NCBI RefSeq assembly: GCF_003051005.1
Contig: NZ_QAOW01000001.1
Span: 868,001-932,000, forward strand
Source: Rhodococcus sp. OK519
GTDB lineage: Bacteria; Actinomycetota; Actinomycetes; Mycobacteriales; Mycobacteriaceae
Direction of reading: 5' to 3'
Length of the DNA stretch: 64,000 nt
Shown: positions 19,574 to 26,899 of the stretch, piece by piece
How positions within the stretch are numbered: position 1 is the stretch's first letter
Layout of the letters: each line of letters starts with the position of its first letter
Made by a program: the position numbers and the translations under genes
Notes under the pieces: model-generated
Told to the model about the DNA's origin: nothing
The model's input: the letters and a program-made list of their open reading frames with translations, nothing else
Database searches by the model: none

Positions 19574-20782
19574 ATGAGCGCTGCCGTAGCCACGTCACTC
19601 TTTTGGATCACAGTCGCCGCGGCGATCGCGCCACTCATTGCGGGATCGTTGCGGCGCAAGCTGATTCCAGAGGTCGTGCTCCTGCTCGTGGCCGGGATCG
19701 TCATCGGCCCCTATGTGCTCGATCTCGCGAACGTCGACAGCGAGATCGACATGCTGCGCGAACTGGGCCTCGGCATGTTGTTCCTCCTCGCCGGCTACGA
19801 GATCGACAAGGACGAACTGACCGGTCGCGGCGGGCGGCGCGCCCTGGTGGCCTGGCTGGCCTGTCTCACACTGGCGTTCGCGGTCGTCGGGGGCCTGGCC
19901 GCGGCAGGATTGGTCAACTCCGAGATCGCCGTCGCCATCGCCCTGACATCGACGGCGCTGGGCACGCTGCTTCCGATTCTCAAGGACCGCGGTCTCGTCG
20001 AGACCCCGGTCGGTCGCGCGGTGCTCAACCACGGCGCCATCGGCGAGATCGGGCCCGTTATCGCGATGGCCGTGCTGTTGGGCGCGCGCGGCGCGGTGCT
20101 CTCGCTCGTGGTGCTCGCCGCCTTCGCCGCGGTCGCCGTGATCGTGGCTATGCTGCCCGCGCGAATCCTCCGCGAGGGCACCGATCTGCTGGCGCTGATC
20201 CGGCGTGGATCGGACACCACCGCACAGACCACCGTCCGGTTGGTGATGCTGCTGCTGGTGGCGTTGATCGCGGTCGCGACCGTGTTCGACCTCGACATCA
20301 TCCTGGGTGCTTTCGCCGCCGGATTCATTCTGCGGCGGACGGTTCCGGACGGCAACGAACAGCTCGAGGGAAAGCTCGAAGGACTCGCCTTCGGTCTGCT
20401 GATCCCGATCTTCTTCGTCACCTCCGGGATGGCGATCGACGTCTCCGCGGTCGCCGGGGAACCGCTGATTCTGCTCGCGTTCCTGGGACTGCTGGTACTC
20501 GTACGTGGCCTGCCGGTGTTCGTGGCGTCGCGCTACGACCGCGGTTCGAACTTCGACACGCGCGAACAACTGCAGATCGCTCTGTACTCCACCACCGGAC
20601 TACCGCTCATCGTTGCGGTCACCGGCGTCGCGGTCGAGGCCGGCCAGATGTCGAACGCCACCGCGTCGATCCTCGTCGCCGCGGGCGCGATCTCGGTGCT
20701 GGTTCTGCCGATGGTTGCCGGATTCCTCGTCAAACGCGAGACGTCGGCCGAGGGGGAGAGTCGCGAGGATGTGAGCGCCTGA
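19574..20782 (+). CDS. Kef-type (CPA2) cation:proton antiporter
   Basis: A 402-residue membrane protein with about 12 hydrophobic segments, matching the Na+/H+ exchanger domain of the CPA2 family: LIPEVVLLLVAGIVIGPYVLD, GMLFLLAGYEID, ALTSTALGTLLPIL and GAFAAGFILRR. It lacks the cytoplasmic RCK/TrkA-N domain of KefB/KefC and ends soon after the last helix, so ligand gating by NAD or glutathione adducts is not expected. The transported ion is not shown. It begins 11 bp after gatB and may be in the same transcript. It is convergent with lppZ, three bases apart. Confidence 0.85.
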   Translation: MSAAVATSLFWITVAAAIAPLIAGSLRRKLIPEVVLLLVAGIVIGPYVLDLANVDSEIDMLRELGLGMLFLLAGYEIDKDELTGRGGRRALVAWLACLTLAFAVVGGLAAAGLVNSEIAVAIALTSTALGTLLPILKDRGLVETPVGRAVLNHGAIGEIGPVIAMAVLLGARGAVLSLVVLAAFAAVAVIVAMLPARILREGTDLLALIRRGSDTTAQTTVRLVMLLLVALIAVATVFDLDIILGAFAAGFILRRTVPDGNEQLEGKLEGLAFGLLIPIFFVTSGMAIDVSAVAGEPLILLAFLGLLVLVRGLPVFVASRYDRGSNFDTREQLQIALYSTTGLPLIVAVTGVAVEAGQMSNATASILVAAGAISVLVLPMVAGFLVKRETSAEGESREDVSA

Positions 20783-20785
20783 GCG

Positions 20786-21934
20786 TCAGTCGAATCCGCC
20801 GCCACCCGAGGGCAGCGGAAGCTTGACGACGCGGTCGTCGGTGGACACGGGTGCGCCGCCGGACTTGTTGACCGTGGACGCCCAGATCTGGCCCTCGCCA
20901 CTGATCGTGACATCGCCGAGTCGTCCGTAGAGTTTCTGCGCCAGCAGCGCGGGCGCGGACGACACCGAACCGGTCTCGCGGTCGGTGGTCAGGACCGCCA
21001 CCGCTTGCGCGTCGGTGAGCGCGATCGCGACGGCGCCGCCGGCAACCGTGCACCCGGCGACCCCGGGCTTGTCTGGCCATGTCCACACCGGGGCACCGCC
21101 GGTGGTGCCGTCCGTCCGGACGCGCTGCAGTCGGTCCTCGAGCACCGTTCGATCGGCCACCCACACGGCACCTTCGGCGTCGGTGCACACGCCCCCGGCG
21201 CGCCCGAGTCCGGAGAGCACGATCGCAGGCCGGGGCGGCGTGGGCGTCGCGGCCAATGACGTGACGCCGAGAAGCTTGCCCGCCAAGGATCCCGGGTCGG
21301 CAGCGGCGGCGGGATTTCCGGCGTCGCCCGTGAGGACCATGAGTTCGCCGGGGCGCGAGAACTCCAGCGCCCCGGCATTGCCCACATCGCCGCGGGGAAT
21401 TCCGGTGAGCACATCCTTGGGAACGTCTCCGGGCGCGATGCGCACGACGCGGTTGTCGACCGCCGTCGTGATGTACGCGTAGACGAGCCTGTCCTCGCTG
21501 AAGGTGGGAGAGAGCGCGATGTCGAGCAAGCCGCCGTCGGTGCCGGAATCCACAGGTACCGAGGCGAACTCGGTGGGAGGTTCGCCTGGTGTCACGAGAA
21601 GGATGCGTCCGGTGCGACGCTCGGTCACCATGGCCGATCCGCCGTCGGGCAGCATCACGAGTCCGCCGGTGCTGTCGAGGCACGTTGCCACGACGTTGGG
21701 GTCGCGGTCGAAACACGGATCGTCGGGCACGGACGGCGAAGGAGCAGTCGGCGACGGCGCGGACGGCTCCTTCGGCTGCACCTCGGCGCCCGAACCGAAC
21801 GTGGGCTCCGGGGTGAACGGGGAGGACGCGGTGTCGTCGAAGCGCGCGCACCCCACGGCCGCGAACACGGCGATCGAACAGACTGCGGCAGTCGTCGCGC
21901 GCCGTCCCCGCAGGCTCGGTCCACCCATCCTCAT
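20786..21934 (-). CDS. lppZ: Lipoprotein LppZ, beta-propeller (sorbosone dehydrogenase-like)
   Basis: A 382-residue exported lipoprotein. The signal peptide ends in a lipobox-like AAVGC (cysteine near residue 32), followed by a Pro/Ser/Ala-rich linker (PSAPSPTAPSPSVP). The rest is a beta-propeller of the soluble glucose/sorbosone dehydrogenase type (GGLLDIALSPTFSEDRLVYAY, GDVGNAGALEFSRPGEL, WTWPDKPGVAGC). It matches M. tuberculosis LppZ (Rv3006) in features and position beside the DoxX gene. Enzyme activity is not established for the family. Starts at ATG 21934; a second ATG two codons later is possible. Divergent from the DoxX gene, with 111 bp between them. Confidence 0.85.
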   Translation of the reverse strand: MRMGGPSLRGRRATTAAVCSIAVFAAVGCARFDDTASSPFTPEPTFGSGAEVQPKEPSAPSPTAPSPSVPDDPCFDRDPNVVATCLDSTGGLVMLPDGGSAMVTERRTGRILLVTPGEPPTEFASVPVDSGTDGGLLDIALSPTFSEDRLVYAYITTAVDNRVVRIAPGDVPKDVLTGIPRGDVGNAGALEFSRPGELMVLTGDAGNPAAAADPGSLAGKLLGVTSLAATPTPPRPAIVLSGLGRAGGVCTDAEGAVWVADRTVLEDRLQRVRTDGTTGGAPVWTWPDKPGVAGCTVAGGAVAIALTDAQAVAVLTTDRETGSVSSAPALLAQKLYGRLGDVTISGEGQIWASTVNKSGGAPVSTDDRVVKLPLPSGGGGFD

Positions 21935-22045
21935 GCTGCACGACGTTACGGAAAGGGTGGCCGTCGCCGCCACGTCGCCCGGTGTGACCGGCGCGCCGAG
22001 CCGCCAATCCGGTCGCTCACCACGATCCGACTTAGGCTGCCTTTC

Positions 22046-22972
22046 GTGACCGACAAGCCGAGAGAGCACCCAGCGTCCACCGGCCAGGGATCCGCGCCGA
22101 GCCCGTTCGATCAGCCGACGGAGCGGTTTCCCGTTCAGTCCGTCCGGCCGATTCCACGCACCGACGACGACCTCGATCTCGGCGCGGACGACGTGAGCAG
22201 TTTGCCGACGGAGCAGATCCCCGCGTTCCGTCGTGAACCGGACGTCGTCGTGCCGGTCCGGATGGAGGACCAGGTCACCGAGGTGATCGAGCGCACCGAG
22301 CCGATCGTGTCGGAGCCGGTTTTCTCGGAGCCCGCTGTCTCGGAGCCCGCTGTCTCGGAACCCGCCGTCTCGGAGCCGATCGTCTCGGAGCCGATGACGG
22401 TCGCTGCTCCGGTCGTGGTTGCCCCGGCTTCCCCGTCCGCGGGCGCGCCGGGTTCTGGGCGCGGCACCCTCGATGTCGGTCTGCTCGTGCTCAGGCTTGC
22501 CGTCGGCGGCGCCCTCCTCGCCCACGGGCTCCAGAAGCTGACCGGGTGGTGGAACGGGCCGGGGCTCGCAGGCTATCGGGACGACCTGGTTGCCGCCGGC
22601 TTCGACCATGCGCGCGCCCTCGCGGTTGCAGGTGCGGTCGGAGAGGTGGCGGGTGGTGCACTGCTGATCCTGGGTCTGCTCACTCCGTTCGCGGGCGCCG
22701 CGGTGCTCGCCGTGATGATCAACGCCTGGTGCCTCAAGCAGTCGGCGATGCCGGGCCTCGAGTACTTCGCACCCGACGGCATCGAATACGAGACGCTCCT
22801 CGCTGCCGCGGCGGCGGCGATCGTGCTCACCGGCCCGGGTCGGATCGCGCTCGACGGCCGTCGCAAGTGGGCCACCCGGCCGCACGTGGGTTCGGTCGTC
22901 ATCCTGCTTGCCGGCGTCGCCGTCGGTCTGGCGGTGTGGTTCGTCTTCAACGGGGCGAACCCCGTCATCTGA
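22046..22972 (+). CDS. DoxX family membrane protein with a repetitive N-terminal tail
   Basis: A 308-residue protein, orthologue by position of Rv3005c. In mycobacteria that DoxX protein works with superoxide dismutase and a thiosulfate sulfurtransferase in a membrane complex against oxidative stress. The first 145 residues are hydrophilic and Pro/Glu-rich, with six SEP units in tandem. The DoxX domain follows (LDVGLLVLRLAVGGALLAHGLQKLTGWW, then three more helices). The last helix is VVILLAGVAVGLAVWFVF. GTG 22046 start. The tail length is likely to vary between strains because of the repeat. It is divergent from lppZ. Confidence 0.85.
   Translation: MTDKPREHPASTGQGSAPSPFDQPTERFPVQSVRPIPRTDDDLDLGADDVSSLPTEQIPAFRREPDVVVPVRMEDQVTEVIERTEPIVSEPVFSEPAVSEPAVSEPAVSEPIVSEPMTVAAPVVVAPASPSAGAPGSGRGTLDVGLLVLRLAVGGALLAHGLQKLTGWWNGPGLAGYRDDLVAAGFDHARALAVAGAVGEVAGGALLILGLLTPFAGAAVLAVMINAWCLKQSAMPGLEYFAPDGIEYETLLAAAAAAIVLTGPGRIALDGRRKWATRPHVGSVVILLAGVAVGLAVWFVFNGANPVI
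22310..22393 (+). repeat. Tandem 15-bp repeat encoding SEPxV units in the DoxX protein
   Basis: Six units, each starting TCGGA(G/A)CC, at 22310, 22325, 22340, 22355, 22370 and 22385 (the last partial). Units two and three are identical. They encode SEPVF, SEPAV, SEPAV, SEPAV, SEPIV and SEP. The repeat is in frame, so copy-number change would only alter tail length. Confidence 0.9.
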
Positions 22973-22977
22973 GCCGC

Positions 22978-23045
22978 TGCCGCTCCGGTCCTTGTCGTGC
23001 CGCTCCGCCCATCGGGGGAGCGGCACGACCAATTCCGGAGCGGCA
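22978..23045. repeat. 68-bp nested palindrome, left copy at the second AbiEi/DUF559 locus
   Basis: Outer arms TGCCGCTCCGG (22978-22988) and CCGGAGCGGCA (23035-23045) pair perfectly. Inner arms of 16 bp (22994-23009 and 23014-23029) pair at 15 of 16. The geometry is 11-5-16-4-16-5-11. The copy at 24044-24111 has exactly the same geometry. It lies between the stops of the DoxX gene and the nuclease-like gene, so it may also act as a terminator. Confidence 0.85.
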
Positions 23046-23053
23046 ACCCCGTG

Positions 23054-23962
23054 TCAGCCGAAGGCCCGCCGCAGCCGGCGCACCACCTCCGCGGGAGTGG
23101 ACAGCTCGCGCCAGCCCCACCGGGCGACGCCGTAGCCGGCGCCCCGGATGCCGTCCTCTCGCAGCTTCTCCTCGATCACCGCCTGTTCGGTGGTCTGGCC
23201 GGGGCGCAGATGCTGTGTGTACTTGCCGAGGCCGTCGAACTCACCGACCGCGCGCTCGCGCTCGAAGAAGAAGTCGACTCGACCGATCGGGAGGCCGTCG
23301 TCGCTGAGCACGCGCTGGAGGTCGGGAACCGGGAGTCGCTCCCGATGGATCAGCACACGGCTACGGGATTCGCCGACGCTCTCGCTGCGCCCGTCCAGGA
23401 ACGCGACCACTCTTCCGGCCTGCGCCGCGCCGCGTCGGCCACGACACCGTCCGCGCGCTTCGTCGAGATCCGCGCGCGTCACGAGGCCTGTCGCGAGGGC
23501 ATGGTCGCCTGCTACGACTGCGCACTCGAACGGCAGTGTCCGCGCGAGGTCGACGATCGTGCGCGCTGGCGCCGTGACCTGAACCCCACCCACGGCGACC
23601 ACGTCCTCGGTGGGCAGGTGCGCGACGTGCGCGTGACGGCGCGCGGTGATCTTGCCGCCGGATGGGCGGTCGAGGGTGGAGTGAACCCGCTGCAGGGGCA
23701 CGTTCCAGATGTCGATGCCGTACAGCACCGCCGCCGACACGTGGCTCACGACGACGTCGGGACACGCCGCCGCCATGGCGAGGAGGGCGAGTCGGTGCTG
23801 CGCCGCGGAGTCGAGTCGCGCGAGGTCGGTCGCGCGGACGTAGGCGCCCGGCCTGACCGCGAGCAACTCTCGTGACCGCCGGGCCGCGCGCAGTTCGTGA
23901 TCGGTGAAGCCCCGACACAGGGCGTCGGATCTGAACACCAGTGGTGTGCCGTCGAATTCCAT
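23054..23962 (-). CDS. AbiEi-like N-terminal domain / DUF559 nuclease-like protein, second copy
   Basis: A 302-residue paralogue of the protein at 197-1162. Shared blocks are RSDALCRGFTDHELR (AbiEi-like winged helix, residues 11-25), VSHVSAAVLYGIDIWNVPL, the DLART boundary segment, GRSESVGESRSR (E198), GRVDFFF (D230), VGEFDGLGKY (E241, K247) and VARWGWREL. The last four form the E-D-ExK layout of a PD-(D/E)XK nuclease. ATG 23962 is the start; a much longer frame upstream runs across the palindrome and ilvD and is not real. No toxin-like partner lies beside it. It is inserted between DoxX and ilvD and enclosed by two 68-bp palindromes. Biological role unknown. Confidence 0.82.
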   Translation of the reverse strand: MEFDGTPLVFRSDALCRGFTDHELRAARRSRELLAVRPGAYVRATDLARLDSAAQHRLALLAMAAACPDVVVSHVSAAVLYGIDIWNVPLQRVHSTLDRPSGGKITARRHAHVAHLPTEDVVAVGGVQVTAPARTIVDLARTLPFECAVVAGDHALATGLVTRADLDEARGRCRGRRGAAQAGRVVAFLDGRSESVGESRSRVLIHRERLPVPDLQRVLSDDGLPIGRVDFFFERERAVGEFDGLGKYTQHLRPGQTTEQAVIEEKLREDGIRGAGYGVARWGWRELSTPAEVVRRLRRAFG

Positions 23963-24009
23963 GGGCCCGAGAGTGCCGCGCCGCACGTCGCCCCGGACGC
24001 CCGCTGCGC

Positions 24010-24043
24010 GATCTGTGGATGGATTTCTCGGTATCCACAGATC
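24010..24043. promoter_or_regulatory. Inverted repeat GATCTGTGGAT / ATCCACAGATC upstream of the second AbiEi/DUF559 gene
   Basis: Perfect 11-bp arms at 24010-24020 and 24033-24043 with 12 bases between. The cores TGTGGA and TCCACA are 20 bp apart start to start, against 21 bp at the first locus. It is 47 bp upstream of the start codon and touches the palindrome that begins at 24044. Candidate operator for autoregulation. Confidence 0.6.
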
Positions 24044-24111
24044 TGCCGCTCCGGAAACGGCTGTGCCGCGCCCCCGATCGGGGACGCGGCACAGCGAAGA
24101 GCGGAGCGGCA
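24044..24111. repeat. 68-bp nested palindrome, right copy at the second AbiEi/DUF559 locus
   Basis: Outer arms 24044-24054 and 24101-24111 (10 of 11 paired; also CTGCCGCTCCG/CGGAGCGGCAG perfect at 24043-24053 and 24102-24112). Inner 16-bp arms 24060-24075 and 24080-24095 (15 of 16) with loop GATC. Same geometry as the left copy. Where the inner arms differ between copies, both partners change together at three positions, keeping the pairs. It lies six bases past the ilvD stop. Confidence 0.85.
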
Positions 24112-24117
24112 GGACCG

Positions 24118-25959
24118 CTACGGCACGTAGCGGACGGCACCCTTGTCGGCCGAGGTGGCCAGCGCGGCGTAGGCACGCAGCGCGGTGGTGACGGTGCGCT
24201 GACGGTCGACCGGCTGCCACGGACGCTCGGAGGCCTCCATCTTGGCGCGACGCTGCGCGAGGGTCTCGTCGTCGACGAGGACCTCGAGGGTGCGGGTCTT
24301 GACGTCGATGCGGATCTGGTCGCCGTCCTCGACGAGTCCGATCACACCGCCCGACGCGGCCTCGGGAGAGATGTGGCCGATCGACAGGCCGGAGGTGCCG
24401 CCGGAGAAGCGGCCGTCGGTGACCAGTGCGCACTGCTTGCCCAGACCGGCGCCCTTGAGGAAGGCGGTGGGATGCAGCATCTCCTGCATGCCCGGGCCGC
24501 CCTTGGGACCCTCGTAGCGGACCACGATGACGTCGCCCGGCTTGATCTGCTTCTGCAGGATCACCGAGACGGCGGCTTCCTGGGACTCGACGACGACGGC
24601 CGGGCCCTGGAACGAGAACAGTTCCTCGTCGATGCCGGCGGTCTTGAGGATCGCGCCGTCGACGGCGATGTTGCCGCGCAGCACGCACAGGCCGCCTTCG
24701 ACGGTGTACGCGTGCTCGAGGTCGCGGATGCAGCCGCCCTCGGCGTCCGTGTCCAGCGCGCTCCAGCGGTTGTTCGTCGAGAACGGCTCCGTCGTGCGGA
24801 CGCCGCCCGGCGCCGCGTGGAAGAGCTCGAGCGCTTCGTCACTCGCCTTGCCGGAGCGGATGTCCCACGTGTCGAGCCACTCGTCGAAGCTCTTGGTGTG
24901 GACGGTGGAGACATCGGTCTCGAGCAGGTCGGCGCGGCGCAGCTCGCCGAGCAGCGCGGGGATGCCGCCGGCCCGGTGGACGTCCTCCATGTGGTAATCC
25001 GAGTTGGGGGAGACCTTCGACAGGCACGGCACGCGACGGCTGATCTCGTCGATCGTGGTGAGGTCGAAGTCGACCTCGCCCTCCTGGGCGGCGGCAAGTG
25101 TGTGCAGGACGGTGTTGGTGGAGCCGCCCATCGCCACGTCGAGTGCCATCGCGTTGCGGAACGCCTTGGGCGAAGCGATGTTCCGGGGCAGAACCGACTC
25201 GTCCTCGTCGCGGTAGTAGCGCAGCGCGGCTTCGACGACGGTGGTGCCGGCGCGGCTGAACAGGGCGCGACGTGCCTCGTGCGTGGCCAGCGTCGAACCG
25301 TTGCCGGGCAGGGCCAGGCCCAGTGCCTCGGTGAGGCAGTTCATCGAGTTCGCGGTGAACATGCCCGAGCACGAACCACACGTCGGGCACGCGCTGCGTT
25401 CGACCTCGTCGAGGCCCTCCTCGGACACGGCGTCGTTCGCGCTCGCGGAGATCGCGGTGATCAGGTCGGTGGGGGCCTGGGCGACGCCGCCGACGACGAC
25501 GGCCTTGCCGGCCTCCATCGGGCCACCGGAGACGAAGACCGTCGGGATGTTCAGTCGCATAGCCGCATTGAGCATGCCGGGGGTGATCTTGTCGCAGTTC
25601 GAGATGCACACCAGGGCGTCGGCGGTGTGGGCGTTGACCATGTACTCGACGGAGTCGGCGATGATCTCGCGGCTCGGCAGCGAGTACAGCATGCCGCCGT
25701 GGCCCATCGCGATGCCGTCGTCGACGGCGATCGTGTGGAACTCGCGGGGCACACCGCCGGCGGCGCGGACGGCCTCTGCGACGATGTCGCCGACATCCTT
25801 GAGGTGGACGTGGCCGGGGACGAACTGGGTGTACGAGTTGGCGATCGCGACGATCGGCTTACCGAAGTCGGAGTCGGTCATGCCGGTGGCGCGCCACAGC
25901 GAGCGGGCTCCGGCAGCGTTGCGTCCGACGGTGGTGGTGCGTGACCTCAGCGGGGGCAT
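24118..25959 (-). CDS. ilvD: Dihydroxy-acid dehydratase
   Basis: A 613-residue Fe-S dehydratase giving the 2-keto acids of valine and isoleucine. Cluster cysteines are in [12 protein letters not shown] and [16 protein letters not shown], with the family motifs [35 protein letters not shown] and the end [16 protein letters not shown] 25959 ([22 protein letters not shown]) is the natural start; a frame extending 16 residues upstream has no conserved content. It is transcribed away from ilvBNC, so pathway genes lie on both strands. The nested palindrome directly after the stop may end its transcript. Confidence 0.95.
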   Translation of the reverse strand: MPPLRSRTTTVGRNAAGARSLWRATGMTDSDFGKPIVAIANSYTQFVPGHVHLKDVGDIVAEAVRAAGGVPREFHTIAVDDGIAMGHGGMLYSLPSREIIADSVEYMVNAHTADALVCISNCDKITPGMLNAAMRLNIPTVFVSGGPMEAGKAVVVGGVAQAPTDLITAISASANDAVSEEGLDEVERSACPTCGSCSGMFTANSMNCLTEALGLALPGNGSTLATHEARRALFSRAGTTVVEAALRYYRDEDESVLPRNIASPKAFRNAMALDVAMGGSTNTVLHTLAAAQEGEVDFDLTTIDEISRRVPCLSKVSPNSDYHMEDVHRAGGIPALLGELRRADLLETDVSTVHTKSFDEWLDTWDIRSGKASDEALELFHAAPGGVRTTEPFSTNNRWSALDTDAEGGCIRDLEHAYTVEGGLCVLRGNIAVDGAILKTAGIDEELFSFQGPAVVVESQEAAVSVILQKQIKPGDVIVVRYEGPKGGPGMQEMLHPTAFLKGAGLGKQCALVTDGRFSGGTSGLSIGHISPEAASGGVIGLVEDGDQIRIDVKTRTLEVLVDDETLAQRRAKMEASERPWQPVDRQRTVTTALRAYAALATSADKGAVRYVP

Positions 25960-26149
25960 GGGCGGATTCCTTCGTCGATCAGCGGTTCTCGGCGGCGGGC
26001 TGTGCACGCCGAGCGCAGCGAGAAAAGTTCGTGAACGTGTGGGCCCGTGGGGTGCTGGTCGGCTGGACCCGATATCGGCTGTAGTACTGCCTCGTCATCT
26101 CCGGTGGGAGTGGGAGACGTCCTGGTGCGACGCTACTCCCGTGACCGGG

Positions 26150-26650
26150 TCATTCGTCATTCGGCTCCGGCGCGTCGGCGGCCTCGGCCTCGGCGCGGTG
26201 CTTGCGCTCGTCCGCCTCGCGTGCGGCCGCGTAGGGGTCGGTGACCCGCCCGCCGCTCGCAGACGCCAGCTGGGGCAGTCGCCCGAACGTCACGGTCGGC
26301 AGCGACACCTCGGTGCCGTCGACGAGGTCGGCCCGCGCCCAGCCCCGCTTCGGGAACCTGAAGCCCTTGATCTGATCCCACGATATGGACTGCGAGGAGA
26401 AGGCTCGACGCAGTTCGAGGCCGTCGGGCGTGACCGTGGTGCGCACGCGCAGCACCCAGGCGGCGACGAGGAACGGGATCACCAGCGTCCAAGCGAACCC
26501 CGCCGGCCACCCCAGGACCGGGAAGCTGAGGCAGAACAGCAGGAATATGCACGCAATCAGTGCGAGCGGCGAAATCCGGATGACCTGTCGGCTGTCCGTC
26601 GACGTATGGGATGATGACTGTGGTGGCACGGGCTGCTGAGGAGATGACAC
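26150..26650 (-). CDS. PH-domain membrane protein (CFP6-like)
   Basis: A 166-residue protein, orthologue by position of the M. tuberculosis low-molecular-weight antigen 6 (Rv3004). It has two adjacent hydrophobic helices (LALIACIFLLFCLSFPVL and WTLVIPFLVAAWVL). A bacterial PH domain follows (TTVTPDGLELRR, SISWDQIKGFRFPKRGWARADL, VSLPTVTFGRLPQL), then a charged tail. Function unknown. GTG 26650 is preferred; an upstream ATG at 26680 is possible. It is divergent from the ilvB leader, with about 100 bp between them for both promoters. Confidence 0.8.
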   Translation of the reverse strand: MSSPQQPVPPQSSSHTSTDSRQVIRISPLALIACIFLLFCLSFPVLGWPAGFAWTLVIPFLVAAWVLRVRTTVTPDGLELRRAFSSQSISWDQIKGFRFPKRGWARADLVDGTEVSLPTVTFGRLPQLASASGGRVTDPYAAAREADERKHRAEAEAADAPEPNDE

Positions 26651-26711
26651 CTCTACATCTTCGCACTGCAGCCGAGGCATCTTACATTCTGGGACAGCTC
26701 ACTCACCAAAG

Positions 26712-26741
26712 TTGACTGTCTACCATTTACGCGCCTACCGT
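26712..26741 (+). promoter_or_regulatory. Predicted promoter of the ilvB leader
   Basis: TTGACT at 26712-26717 and TACCGT at 26736-26741 with an 18-base spacer; TANNNT is the usual mycobacterial -10. The expected start of transcription, about 7 bases on, falls on the GTG of the leader peptide at 26749, implying a leaderless short message. Confidence 0.55.
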
Positions 26742-26748
26742 CGAGCGC

Positions 26749-26796
26749 GTGAAACAGAATGAGTTGCTCGTAATCGGCCGGCGCGTCGTCGCCTGA
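26749..26796 (+). CDS. ilvBNC leader peptide (branched-chain amino acid attenuation)
   Basis: A 15-codon frame, GTG start and TGA stop, encodes [15 protein letters not shown]. It contains Leu-Leu-Val-Ile in a row and Val-Val near the end, six branched-chain residues in 15. It lies between a promoter-like sequence and a T-tailed terminator ahead of ilvB, the arrangement of translation-controlled attenuators, as known for ilvBNC of Corynebacterium glutamicum. The expected transcription start coincides with the GTG, so it would be translated without a ribosome site. Scarce charged Leu, Val or Ile tRNA would stall the ribosome here. The gene is too short for normal annotation. Confidence 0.75.
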   Translation: MKQNELLVIGRRVVA

Positions 26797-26865
26797 GCCG
26801 GTTGCTGCAACTCGCCAGATAACGACGCGCCACCCTCGTACAGCGGATGCTGACGAGGGTTTTTT
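26780..26865 (+). terminator. Attenuator ahead of ilvB
   Basis: Terminator hairpin: CCCTCGT plus CAGC (26833-26839, 26841-26844) pairs with GCTG plus ACGAGGG (26849-26859), followed by six T (26860-26865). Just before it GGCGCGTCGT (26780-26789), which covers the Val codons of the leader, pairs perfectly with ACGACGCGCC (26822-26831). Ribosome position on the leader would decide whether the first stem forms. I could not find an obvious antiterminator partner for the left terminator arm by eye, so the exact switch is open. Confidence 0.75.
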
Positions 26866-26899
26866 GTTGCCCGGAGCCAGAATCAAAGAGGACTTTCCA

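Noticed and set aside
22978-23045. Left palindrome of the second locus as merely a bidirectional terminator
   Set aside because: It may work as one, but this does not account for the right copy with the same geometry and compensating changes, so it is reported as part of the module.
24118-25944. Long plus-strand frame (from 23941) opposite ilvD
   Set aside because: Antisense to ilvD, with no family features; ilvD shows all its cluster cysteines on the minus strand.
26749-26865. T-box or other riboswitch ahead of ilvB
   Set aside because: No T-box consensus or specifier stem-loop is visible; the 15-codon branched-chain peptide with a following terminator explains the leader better.
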